Positions 7,619 through 15,427 of a DNA stretch of 46,243 nucleotides are shown in pieces. Position numbers and translations under genes: made by a program. The stretch spans positions 1-46,243 of the forward strand of contig JACUUV010000022.1 of the NCBI GenBank assembly GCA_014859095.1, given 5' to 3'. Source of the DNA: Clostridia bacterium (GTDB lineage: Bacteria > Bacillota > Clostridia > Peptostreptococcales > Acidaminobacteraceae). The notes under the pieces were generated by a model that was given only the letters and a program-made list of their open reading frames with translations, did no database searches and had not been told where the DNA came from. Each line of letters starts with the position of its first letter. Position 1 is the stretch's first letter.

Positions 7619-7939
7619 TTGTCTACAGTATACAGTAAAAGGGTAAAGATTTTCAAGGCTTTTTCTGACGAAAGTCGGTTGAGAGTAATAGAACTTCTTC
7701 AAAGTGGAGAAAAGTGTGGGTGTACGCTTGAAGAAATGTTGCCCATATGCCAGTCAACCTTGTCTCATCATATGAAAATATTAGTGGAAAGTGGCATTGT
7801 TGAAGTTAGAAAAGATAAAAAATGGTCATATTATTCCATTTCTGACGAAGGCATAATGGTTACTCAGGAATTTTTAGGCGATTTGCTCGTGAAGCATTAT
7901 GACACAAGCATTATCAATATTTGCGAAGAGAAAGGATGA
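7619..7939 (+). CDS. arsR: ArsR-type arsenic/antimony-responsive repressor
   Basis: The winged-helix protein has IFKAFSDESRLRVIELL, the recognition region CQSTLSHHMKILVESGIV and the wing VRKDKKWSYYSI. Cys33 and Cys35 in GEKCGC, plus Cys44, lie at the start of alpha-3, much like the CVC site of plasmid R773 ArsR, so As(III) or Sb(III) binding is likely. I place the start at TTG 7619 (106 residues) and not at ATG 7604. AGGAGGGG at 7607-7614 is an excellent ribosome site for the TTG, whereas the ATG lies directly in front of it and has none of its own. It heads the arsR-arsD-arsA operon. Confidence 0.88.
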   Translation: MSTVYSKRVKIFKAFSDESRLRVIELLQSGEKCGCTLEEMLPICQSTLSHHMKILVESGIVEVRKDKKWSYYSISDEGIMVTQEFLGDLLVKHYDTSIINICEEKG

Positions 7940-7944
7940 TCAAC

Positions 7945-8307
7945 ATGAAAAAAATTTCGATATATGAACCAGCGATGTGCTGTCCGACGGGTCTATGTGG
8001 CGTTGGAATTGATAGTGAACTATTAAGAATATCCACAGTGCTGAACAAGCTTAAGAAAAGTGGTGTAAAGATTGAAAGATATAATCTGACAGATTCACCC
8101 ATGCAATTTGTGACCAATAAAGTAGCCAATAAACTCATTAACGAAAAGGGTGTGGACGAGTTGCCATTCATTTTTGTTGATGAAGAACTTGTAATTTCCG
8201 GAAGATATCCAACAAATCAGGAGCTTGCTGAGTATCTTGATATTTCAGTTCATTTTTTTGAAGAAGATTTAAAGGAAGCTGAGTTGGATTTTCCAATCAT
8301 CAAATGA
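7945..8307 (+). CDS. arsD: arsenic metallochaperone ArsD
   Basis: This 120-residue protein has the conserved Cys12-Cys13-x4-Cys18 site in AMCCPTGLCG, plus ID--L and the thioredoxin-like core NKLINEKGVDELPFIFVDEE with GRYP--EEL. ArsD hands As(III) or Sb(III) to the ArsA ATPase and raises its affinity. The C-terminal Cys pairs found in R773 ArsD are absent, as in many chromosomal versions. I choose ATG 7945 (AAAGGA 8 nt upstream) over 7921, which would overlap arsR by 19 nt and add residues not seen in the family. It follows arsR with a 5-nt gap, and arsA begins 22 nt later. Confidence 0.93.
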   Translation: MKKISIYEPAMCCPTGLCGVGIDSELLRISTVLNKLKKSGVKIERYNLTDSPMQFVTNKVANKLINEKGVDELPFIFVDEELVISGRYPTNQELAEYLDISVHFFEEDLKEAELDFPIIK

Positions 8308-8329
8308 CCCATTTTAGGAGGCATAATAA

Positions 8330-10075
8330 ATGATACAAGATTTCAATCCGCAAAATATCACGTTGACAAAATATATGTTTTATACTGGCAAAGGTGGAGT
8401 TGGTAAAACTTCAACAGCATGTGCCACTGCAGTTACTCTTGCTGACAGAGGAAATCATGTTCTACTGGTCAGCACCGATCCCGCATCCAATTTACAGGAT
8501 GTTTTTGATACAGAACTCAACAACAAAGGTGTGAAGATAGAGGCAGTACCAAATCTTTTCGTTGCCAATCTTGACCCGGTAGAGGCAGCTGCCGAGTATA
8601 GAGAAAGTATGATAGCACCCTTTAGAGGAAAGCTTCCAGATGCAGTACTGAACAACATGGAAGAGCAACTCTCTGGTTCTTGTACTGTAGAAATTGCAGC
8701 GTTTAATGAGTTTTCCAAATTCATAACGGACGAACATCTACAGTTAAAATATGATTATATTATTTTTGATACGGCTCCTACGGGGCATACTCTAAGAATG
8801 CTTCAATTGCCTTCAGCATGGAGCAATTTCATAAGCGACAATACACATGGTGCGTCCTGTTTAGGCCAGCTTTCAGGGCTTGAAAGTCAGAAAGAAATCT
8901 ACAGAAAAGCTGTGGAGACGTTGTCTGATAAAAATTTGACGACTCTTGTTCTTGTTTCCCGTCCCGAAATCGCCTCTTTACTGGAAGTAGAAAGAGCTTC
9001 AAAAGAACTTGCCGAAATTGGAGTTGAAAATCAAATGTTGATTGTCAATGGCGTCATGTCCAGTTATGATGACAATATATCAGAGAGCTTGTACCAAAAG
9101 CAGCAGATTGCTCTCTCGCAGATGCCCCATAAATTGAAATCAACTGTGACCTATCAGGTACCTTTAAGAGGATATAATATCACAGGTGTAAACAATGTGA
9201 GATCACTACTGATTAAGGACAAATTGACGTTCAGCAATGAAAAAATCCGTGCGGAGTCAATTCCAGGACTTAAGGCGATCATCGAAGATTTACACAAAAG
9301 TAATAAGAAAGTGATTTTTGCCATGGGCAAAGGCGGCGTGGGAAAAACAACAATAGCTGCCGCTATCGCTTTGGGATTATCCGACAAAGGTAAAAAAGTG
9401 CACTTGACGACTACAGATCCCGCAGCCCATCTCAAACATATCATAACTGAGGCACAGGGCATCACTATGAGCCATATTGATGAGGAAGCTGAGCTCAAAA
9501 AGTATCGGGAAGAGGTGCTATTCAAAGCTGGTGAATCTATGAGTCCAGAGGACTTGGCTTATGTTGAAGAGGACTTAAGATCACCATGCACTCAGGAAAT
9601 TGCAGTATTCAGGGCATTTGCAGAAATAGTGGAAAAAGCTGAAAATGAAGTGGTTGTCATCGATACAGCACCTACAGGGCATACTCTGCTTTTGCTGGAA
9701 TCCACACAAAGTTACAATCAGGAAATAGAGCGTTCAAAAGGCGATGTTCCGGAATCCGCTAAAAAATTATTGCCAAGACTTCATAACGCTGATGAAACAG
9801 AAGTTGTAATTGTGACTCTACCTGAAGCCACGCCTGTGTTCGAAGCAAAGCGATTGGAAGAAGACCTCAGACGTGCCGGAATCAACAATAAGTGGTGGAT
9901 CATCAACTCCTCATTATATTTGACCGGAACAAGCAATCAGATGCTCTCAGCCAAAGCCAGCAATGAAATCGAATGGATCAACAAAGTGGATCAACATGCC
10001 AATGGAAACTTTGCTGTGATTGCCTGGAGAACTGACGAGATAAAGGGTGATAATTTGAGATCGTTATTGCTTTAG
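8330..10075 (+). CDS. arsA: ArsA arsenical pump-driving ATPase, two-domain form
   Basis: This 581-residue protein consists of two fused deviant-Walker NTPase halves: GKGGVGKT at 20-27 and at 333-340, each followed by an STDPA/TTDPA switch and a DTAPTGHT motif. The three metalloid-binding Cys are conserved: Cys118 (SGSC), Cys177 (GASC) and Cys420 (SPC), corresponding to Cys113, Cys172 and Cys422 of R773 ArsA. It hydrolyses ATP to drive As(III)/Sb(III) export through a membrane partner. No arsB or acr3 follows: a terminator and an unrelated gene come next. The partner is either elsewhere or the divergent ArsP-like permease. A TAGGAGG site precedes the ATG. Confidence 0.95.
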   Translation: MIQDFNPQNITLTKYMFYTGKGGVGKTSTACATAVTLADRGNHVLLVSTDPASNLQDVFDTELNNKGVKIEAVPNLFVANLDPVEAAAEYRESMIAPFRGKLPDAVLNNMEEQLSGSCTVEIAAFNEFSKFITDEHLQLKYDYIIFDTAPTGHTLRMLQLPSAWSNFISDNTHGASCLGQLSGLESQKEIYRKAVETLSDKNLTTLVLVSRPEIASLLEVERASKELAEIGVENQMLIVNGVMSSYDDNISESLYQKQQIALSQMPHKLKSTVTYQVPLRGYNITGVNNVRSLLIKDKLTFSNEKIRAESIPGLKAIIEDLHKSNKKVIFAMGKGGVGKTTIAAAIALGLSDKGKKVHLTTTDPAAHLKHIITEAQGITMSHIDEEAELKKYREEVLFKAGESMSPEDLAYVEEDLRSPCTQEIAVFRAFAEIVEKAENEVVVIDTAPTGHTLLLLESTQSYNQEIERSKGDVPESAKKLLPRLHNADETEVVIVTLPEATPVFEAKRLEEDLRRAGINNKWWIINSSLYLTGTSNQMLSAKASNEIEWINKVDQHANGNFAVIAWRTDEIKGDNLRSLLL

Positions 10076-10099
10076 TAAAAAATATGACTCGCTATTTGA

Positions 10100-10136
10100 G
10101 AACCGACTATAACCCCGTGTTTTAGTCGGTTCTTTA
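10100..10136 (+). terminator. terminator of the arsRDA operon
   Basis: The arms GAACCGACTA and TAGTCGGTTC form a perfect 10-bp stem, followed by a T-rich tail (TTTATTCT). Confidence 0.8.
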
Positions 10137-10263
10137 TTCTAGGGTAAGGAACTGAAATCGAGGTCCAAAGTCATGTTATTATTTTAAAATAAATAGTATA
10201 ATGGACATGACAGTTCACATAAAAGTATTTACATAAAACAATAATGGTGGGGGAGGAAATGAA

Positions 10264-12687
10264 ATGCAAACCTATGAAAAACTCGGCGTATTCTATTTGG
10301 GCAAAGAATACGATTTGGAGAGCAAACAACCCAAAGAGGAGTTGGTGCTCTTAAAATCCAAAGATTTGACCACACATGCTGTAATCATTGGAATGACAGG
10401 CAGCGGAAAGACCGGACTTGGGATTGGACTCATAGAAGAGGCAATAATAGATAATATTCCTGTGATTGCAATAGATCCAAAGGGAGATTTGGGGAATCTT
10501 GCTTTGACTTTTCCTAGGCTCCGCGGAGAAGACTTCCGTCCTTGGATCAATCTTCAGGAAGCTTCGAACAAAGGCGTTTCACCGGATGAATATGCTGAGG
10601 CGCAAGCTGAATTGTGGCGGAAAGGCCTTTCAGACTGGGGACAGGATGGATCGAGAATTGAGAAGCTTCGCAATGAAGCTGACGTGAAGATCTATACTCC
10701 AGGAGGATCGGCAGGGATCGGAGTATCGGTACTTAAATCTTTCAATGCACCTCCACAAGTGATTATTGATGATAAAGAGTCATACAGAGATCGAATTAGT
10801 GTTACAACCATCAGTTTGCTTTCCTTGATCGGTATTCAAGCAGACCCGTTCAAAAGTCGTGAATTTATTTTGATCTCCAATATTTTGGATTACAACTGGA
10901 GTTCAGGAAAAAATCTCAGTTTGCCTGAGTTGATCAATGCTATACAAAAGCCGCCTATGGATAAAGTCGGAGTCATGGATATGGAGCGTTTTTACCCTTC
11001 TAAAGACAGAATTTCACTTGCGATGATGCTCAACAACTTACTGGCATCTCCTGGTTTTGAAGCTTGGATTGAAGGCGAATCACTTGATGTCAATCGATTC
11101 CTTTATGATCATGTTGGAAAGCCTCAAGTTTCTATATTTTCAATAGCCCATCTTTCTGAAAGTGAGCGCATGTTTTTTGTGACCATGCTTCTTAATGAAG
11201 TATTGTCATGGGTTCGCAGTCAACCGGGAACCGGAAGCCTCAGAGCGATTCTATATATGGATGAGTTGTTCGGTTATCTGCCACCGACCGCAAACCCACC
11301 ATCCAAAGGTCCACTTCTGACACTACTCAAACAAGCACGAGCATATGGACTTGGATTGGTTCTTTCCACACAAAATCCAGTTGATCTTGACTACAAAGCA
11401 CTTTCTAATGCGGGAACTTGGTTCATCGGCCGTCTTCAAACCGAACGCGATAAAGAGCGTGTATTGGCAGGACTAGAAGGCGCTGCAGCAGGAGGTAAAT
11501 TTGATAAGGCCCGTACGGAGCAAATCCTGGCGGGGATTGGTCAGAGAGTGTTTTACCTTCATAGTGTACACGAAGATGAACCTGTAATTTTCAATACCAG
11601 GTGGGTTATGTCCTACTTGGCGGGACCACTTACAAGAAATCAGATTGCCGCTCTTCCATCCATCAATGTGACCAGTAGCGAGCGCTCAGTAACTTCTGAA
11701 TCGGTCACTGCAAATACGACCCCGATTTCAAGCTCGGTCATTCAGGAAACAACCCATGAGAACGAAATGAGTTCGGCAGCTCCAATTCTGCCACCTCAAA
11801 TCAAACAGGTGTATCTCCCTGTAAAATTCGGAGCAGGTGGAAAAATCACTTATAGACCATCGGTGATCGGTATGGCAGACGTACTGTATAGCAATACCAA
11901 GCACAAAGTATCTACTTCTATAAGTTATACGTTGCTGACACCTCTTCATGATGGCCCGGTTGCACTCGACTGGAGTGAGGCGGAGACACTTGACATTGGG
12001 ATCCATGATTTGGATTCGAATCCTCTTGAGGGATTGTCATTTGAGGGTTATCCGGTTGCTGCGACAAATGCGAAAAATTATGATTCTTGGAAAAGACTAT
12101 TGACCCAATATATTCGAACTCAAAAAAGCCTCAAACTATTATCGTGCCCAGGATTGAAAGTGGTTTCTGAATTTGGAGAGGATGAACGTGACTTCCGAAT
12201 AAGATTGCAGCATTTGGTTCACGAAAAGCGAGATGAAGATCTGGAGGCAATGAAGAAAAAATACGCTTCTAAAATTCAAACGCTAACGAATAGAAAGCAA
12301 CGGGCTGAGCAAGCTGTTGAGAAGCAAAGCAGTAGAGCCTCACAGAGAAAAATGGATGCTGCCGTTTCAGCAGGAAGTGCAATACTTGGTGCTCTGTTTG
12401 GACGAAAAAGCATTAGTGCAACTTCAGTCTCAAAAATTGGAACTGCTGTAAAAAGCACTTCACGTGCTCTGAAAAGCGGAGAGGGGATTGAACAGGCAAA
12501 GGAACTTCTGGAGTCCATCGAAGTTCAACTTGATGAACTCAATTTGGAACTTGAACAACAACTTGTCGAGATATCAAATCGCTATGATGTGATGAAAGAA
12601 GAACTTGAGGAAGTTGAGATCAGAGCAATAAGTGAAAATATCGCCGTCCACTTAGTTGGCCTTGCATGGGTTCCGCATGAAAAATAG
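10264..12687 (+). CDS. HerA/FtsK-superfamily ATPase (DUF853-like, helicase HerA-like)
   Basis: The 807-residue protein has Walker A GMTGSGKT (43-50), an AIDPKGDLGNL motif, a Walker B region ILYMDELFGYL near 328-338 followed by PPTANPPSKG, and a sensor region GLGLVLSTQNPVDLDYKALSN. This set is typical of the HerA-like DUF853 group. HerA proteins are hexameric DNA translocases; for stand-alone bacterial members without a NurA nuclease the role is unknown. Unlike the ~500-residue family core, it has about 300 extra residues, including Glu/Lys/Gln-rich coiled-coil segments (around 645-700 and 735-790) separated by a Gly/Ala/Ser stretch (AAVSAGSAILGALFGRK). GGGGGAGG precedes the ATG. It is a single-gene unit between two terminators. 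Confidence 0.85.
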   Translation: MQTYEKLGVFYLGKEYDLESKQPKEELVLLKSKDLTTHAVIIGMTGSGKTGLGIGLIEEAIIDNIPVIAIDPKGDLGNLALTFPRLRGEDFRPWINLQEASNKGVSPDEYAEAQAELWRKGLSDWGQDGSRIEKLRNEADVKIYTPGGSAGIGVSVLKSFNAPPQVIIDDKESYRDRISVTTISLLSLIGIQADPFKSREFILISNILDYNWSSGKNLSLPELINAIQKPPMDKVGVMDMERFYPSKDRISLAMMLNNLLASPGFEAWIEGESLDVNRFLYDHVGKPQVSIFSIAHLSESERMFFVTMLLNEVLSWVRSQPGTGSLRAILYMDELFGYLPPTANPPSKGPLLTLLKQARAYGLGLVLSTQNPVDLDYKALSNAGTWFIGRLQTERDKERVLAGLEGAAAGGKFDKARTEQILAGIGQRVFYLHSVHEDEPVIFNTRWVMSYLAGPLTRNQIAALPSINVTSSERSVTSESVTANTTPISSSVIQETTHENEMSSAAPILPPQIKQVYLPVKFGAGGKITYRPSVIGMADVLYSNTKHKVSTSISYTLLTPLHDGPVALDWSEAETLDIGIHDLDSNPLEGLSFEGYPVAATNAKNYDSWKRLLTQYIRTQKSLKLLSCPGLKVVSEFGEDERDFRIRLQHLVHEKRDEDLEAMKKKYASKIQTLTNRKQRAEQAVEKQSSRASQRKMDAAVSAGSAILGALFGRKSISATSVSKIGTAVKSTSRALKSGEGIEQAKELLESIEVQLDELNLELEQQLVEISNRYDVMKEELEEVEIRAISENIAVHLVGLAWVPHEK

Positions 12688-12701
12688 ATAAAAAGTTTAA
12701 T

Positions 12702-12738
12702 AAAAACCATCACAAAATTTTTTGTAGTGGTTTTTTTA
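12702..12738 (+). terminator. terminator of the HerA-like gene
   Basis: AAAACCATCACA pairs with TGTAGTGGTTTT (one mismatch) and runs into seven T. Confidence 0.75.
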
Positions 12739-12740
12739 TT

Positions 12741-12897
12741 GATGCAACTGATATCGGTTTAGCAATAGCGACTGTCCTGCATGACCAGAATGGGAACTGC
12801 CGAAACCGTAACTGATGAATTCTTCAAATTGACTGGGAAAAAACCAAAGACTTTTGAAGAATTAGTTAGAGAAAACATCAAAGATTTCAAGAATTGA
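12741..12897 (+). pseudogene. decayed C-terminal end of an NmrA-like NAD(P)-binding oxidoreductase
   Basis: Two overlapping frames each read like part of the same family. Frame 12741 gives DATDIGLAIATVLHDQNG, the 'D--DIG---A-VL' block of NmrA-like atypical SDR proteins. Frame 12781 gives MGTAETVTDEFFKLTGKKP, then KTFEELVRENIKDF and a stop, their usual C-terminus. The segment that should join them is missing and the frame is shifted, so this is a deletion-bearing remnant without the NAD-binding N-terminus. Confidence 0.6.
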
Positions 12898-13038
12898 AAC
12901 GGCCGTTTAGATATCCAGTCAATGGACCGAGAATCAAAGCCATTGAGAGCATTGGCATAAAATCTTTGGGGTTGATGGTGTAGATGACCATGACTAATGG
13001 CAACATATTCAAGGTTGAAAGCGTTAAACCGTTATGGA
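12887..13038 (-). pseudogene. fragment of an unidentified small membrane protein
   Basis: The minus strand is open for about 50 codons, ending TGA at 12887-12889. It reads LSTLNMLPLVMVIYTINP, KDFMPMLSMALILGPLTGYL and NGRF, two hydrophobic segments with a short polar loop. There is no start codon or ribosome site, and the upstream end runs into the flavodoxin fragment. I do not recognise the family. It looks like the C-terminal half of a two- to four-helix inner-membrane protein. Confidence 0.35.
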
Positions 13039-13143
13039 TGAGACTGCAAAATCATGTCCTTTGTCTTTTAATAATTGACTATAACCATCTGCAATGCTTT
13101 TCGTATTCCCTGTTCCACTAAAATATACTAATGAGATTCTCAT
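13024..13143 (-). pseudogene. flavodoxin-type protein (EFR1-like), first 39 residues only
   Basis: The reading frame starts MRISLVYFSGTGNTKSIADG, with the FMN phosphate-binding loop SGTGNT of flavodoxins and of the EFR1-type flavodoxin/ferredoxin fusions. It ends after 39 codons at a TAA (complement 13024-13026), where normal proteins have 150-250 residues. Its ATG overlaps the stop of the marR gene (ATGA), so it was once translationally coupled to the regulator. The rest is replaced by the membrane-protein fragment. Confidence 0.65.
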
Positions 13144-13565
13144 TGTTTTTCCTCAAGATTGGTATGAATTTTTCTCAAAATCCGCATGGTTTGTTCTTGT
13201 TCACTAATTTCAATACCTTCTGTCATGGACTTATGCAGCGAAATGAAGGTGGACATGATTTCTTTTTTAAGCTGCTTTCCTTGTGTAGACAATTGGAAAG
13301 ATTTTGAGTGATTTGGAACTTGTTCCAAATAGTTTTTATCCATCAACTTCTTCACGTTTCTACTGATATTTCCCTTATCAATGTTCAGTGATCTAACAAG
13401 ATCATTTTGTGAGAAATGACTTTCGTGATGTGCATAAAACAGCATCAAGATGTGCAGTTGTCCCATCCCAATTCCATAAGCTTGGAGATCTTTTTCTGTT
13501 TTTGTTTTCAGCTCTTTGTAGATTGCGAAAATCAAGTCGCCAAGTTGCTCAGGTGTGTAAGTCAT
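13140..13565 (-). CDS. MarR-family transcriptional regulator
   Basis: This 141-residue winged-helix protein has the MarR layout: a long N-terminal helix, LHILMLFYAHHESHFSQNDL, the recognition helix region LNIDKGNISRNVKKLMDKNYLEQ, a wing (SKSFQLSTQGKQL) and two C-terminal helices. A TTTGGAGG site precedes the ATG. A large inverted repeat just upstream is probably its own operator. The co-transcribed target gene, a flavodoxin-like protein, is truncated, which leaves the regulator possibly controlling only itself and the ABC-F gene ahead of it. The ligand is unknown. Confidence 0.88.
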   Translation of the reverse strand: MTYTPEQLGDLIFAIYKELKTKTEKDLQAYGIGMGQLHILMLFYAHHESHFSQNDLVRSLNIDKGNISRNVKKLMDKNYLEQVPNHSKSFQLSTQGKQLKKEIMSTFISLHKSMTEGIEISEQEQTMRILRKIHTNLEEKQ

Positions 13566-13596
13566 ATAACCTCCAAATTTTAAAAGCCATCAAAAA

Positions 13597-13654
13597 AGTT
13601 GCGTGCACAACTTATGAGAATAATATACCACATAAGTGTTGTGTACGCAACTTA
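13597..13654. promoter_or_regulatory. large palindromic operator upstream of marR
   Basis: AAGTTGCGTGCACAAC at 13597-13612, followed by TTATG, is repeated in inverted form as CATAA with GTTGTGTACGCAACTT at 13631-13653. Each arm is itself nearly palindromic (GTTGCGTGCACAAC), so the site looks like two MarR dimer boxes. It overlaps the region where the marR promoter must lie, between the ABC-F stop and the marR start. Confidence 0.75.
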
Positions 13655-13656
13655 TT

Positions 13657-15408
13657 TTAGTTTGACTTTTGCATTAAATTGACCAATATTTCAAGTTCCT
13701 CGGCAAAAACTTTTGCAAGTTCAAAATCGGTCTCTTTAAGAGCCAGTTCGATTTTCGTTTCAATGGATTTCTTTTTTTGCTCAAGTTCTAGATAGTCTTT
13801 TTCAAAATGACTGTTGTAGATCATCTTTCTGAATTTGCGTATGCTCATTTTTCTTATTGTCTTATCCTCAATAATCAAAACATAGTCCATGCAATTAGCG
13901 ATTGTGTAGTAATCGTGGGATATCATCAGAATGGCACCGGTATAGTTTTCAATAGCCTTTTCAAGTGCCATTTGTGAGTAGGTGTCCAAATGACTTGTTG
14001 GTTCATCGAGCAATAACAGATCCGATTTTTGTGCTGAGATTTTAGCAATTTGGAGTATGTTCTTTTCTCCACCAGATAACGTTCTGATTTTCCTGTCAAG
14101 AACATCTTCGTTGAAACCATATCTAGCGACATGTGACCTGATTTCGCCGGATGATTTGAAACCGACATCAAAAAATTCTTCAAGGACTGTGTTGGATTCA
14201 CACAGCATTTCACCTTGAACCTGTGACAAATAGGCTACAGATGCGTTTTCATTGATTTCAATGGAATCACAATTATTCTTAAATATTGCTCGGAACAAAG
14301 TCGTTTTTCCGGTCCCGTTGGAACCGATAAGAGCGACTTTTTCACCTGCTCCAATTTCAAAACTGACGTTTTCAAGGAGTAATTCGTCAAACGAGATACT
14401 GTAGTCGCTAACTTTCAATGCGTAGGTATCGCGCAGGTCATGCGCTGATGTAAGCTCGATATCAGGTTTTTTTATATCTACAAAAGGAGCCTTTATTCTT
14501 CGAGCTTCAAGTCGCTCCTGTATTTTCACTCTTGCATACAGTGCTTTTCCTCTTGACGCCTCAGCGTTGTTGGATGCAATCAATCTTAATTTATGAATCA
14601 TCTGATCATTTCTTTCAATCTCTTCATCATCTGCGATTGCAAGTTCCTGAAGCTCAATTTTCTTTTGGAGCAATGTGAGATTGTACTCGATATATCCACC
14701 ATCAAATTCCTGTAATTCAGTATTTTCAAGATGAAGGATTTTATCGAAACAGTGATTCAACAGATATCGATTATGTGTAACGACCAATAGAACCCCTTTA
14801 TGTGCGTTGATGAGATTTTTAAGTGCACCTAAGTTTTCAAAATCCAGAAAAACGTCGGGTTCGTCCATTATCATCAGATCTGGTTGCTTAAGCATTTCTT
14901 TGATGACTTGGATGAGTTTGAATTCACCGCCACTGATCATTGATACAGACATGTCCTTTATTTTGCTCAGGTTTGCGAGATTGAGTTTTTTATTGATATT
15001 GCTTTCATAGTCATCCCCACCAATGGCGTTGAATGCGTCCAGTGCATGCTGATATTTCTCAAGCAAAACATCTATTTCAGTTGAGGTTTCCATAGCGGTA
15101 CCGATGGATTCGAGTTCACTACGCAGCGTAAGATAGTCTTCACCGATATATTCGAATACGGTGATTTTTTTTGTATGATCATGCTTTGGGAATTGGCTGA
15201 CATAGCCTATTTTACAATGCTGATCCAGTTCGATAGTTCCATCAAACATGTACTTTTCAGGATCTATGATAATTTGGATCAGGGTGCTTTTTCCACTACC
15301 ACTGGTGCCTATGAAAGCTGAGTGTTGACCTTCTTCAAGTGTGAAAGAGATCTTGTTGAATAAATCCTTTTGAGGAAAAGAGTAAGACAAGTCGTTAATT
15401 TTTATCAT
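13657..15408 (-). CDS. ABC-F family ATPase (ribosome-associated type), divergent first domain
   Basis: The 583-residue soluble protein has two ABC domains and no membrane segments. Domain 1 has Walker A GTSGSGKS (34-41), signature ISGGE (158-162) and an unusual Walker B LMIMDEPDVFLD instead of the LDEPTNHLD usual in ABC-F. Domain 2 has GSNGTGKT (362-369), LSGGEKN and a regular LLLLDEPTSHLD. The linker (about 245-315) is helical and basic, as expected for the P-site tRNA interaction motif, and a coiled coil ends the protein. ABC-F proteins act on stalled ribosomes; some protect against ribosome-targeting antibiotics. It lies 19 nt behind rsmH in one operon and directly before a MarR regulator, which would fit an antibiotic response. 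That link is inference. Confidence 0.88.
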   Translation of the reverse strand: MIKINDLSYSFPQKDLFNKISFTLEEGQHSAFIGTSGSGKSTLIQIIIDPEKYMFDGTIELDQHCKIGYVSQFPKHDHTKKITVFEYIGEDYLTLRSELESIGTAMETSTEIDVLLEKYQHALDAFNAIGGDDYESNINKKLNLANLSKIKDMSVSMISGGEFKLIQVIKEMLKQPDLMIMDEPDVFLDFENLGALKNLINAHKGVLLVVTHNRYLLNHCFDKILHLENTELQEFDGGYIEYNLTLLQKKIELQELAIADDEEIERNDQMIHKLRLIASNNAEASRGKALYARVKIQERLEARRIKAPFVDIKKPDIELTSAHDLRDTYALKVSDYSISFDELLLENVSFEIGAGEKVALIGSNGTGKTTLFRAIFKNNCDSIEINENASVAYLSQVQGEMLCESNTVLEEFFDVGFKSSGEIRSHVARYGFNEDVLDRKIRTLSGGEKNILQIAKISAQKSDLLLLDEPTSHLDTYSQMALEKAIENYTGAILMISHDYYTIANCMDYVLIIEDKTIRKMSIRKFRKMIYNSHFEKDYLELEQKKKSIETKIELALKETDFELAKVFAEELEILVNLMQKSN

Positions 15409-15427
15409 AATATTACCTTTCGTTAAA

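Noticed and set aside
7921-7944. Longer start for ArsD
   Set aside because: The extension overlaps arsR and adds residues not found in ArsD, and ATG 7945 has its own AAAGGA site.
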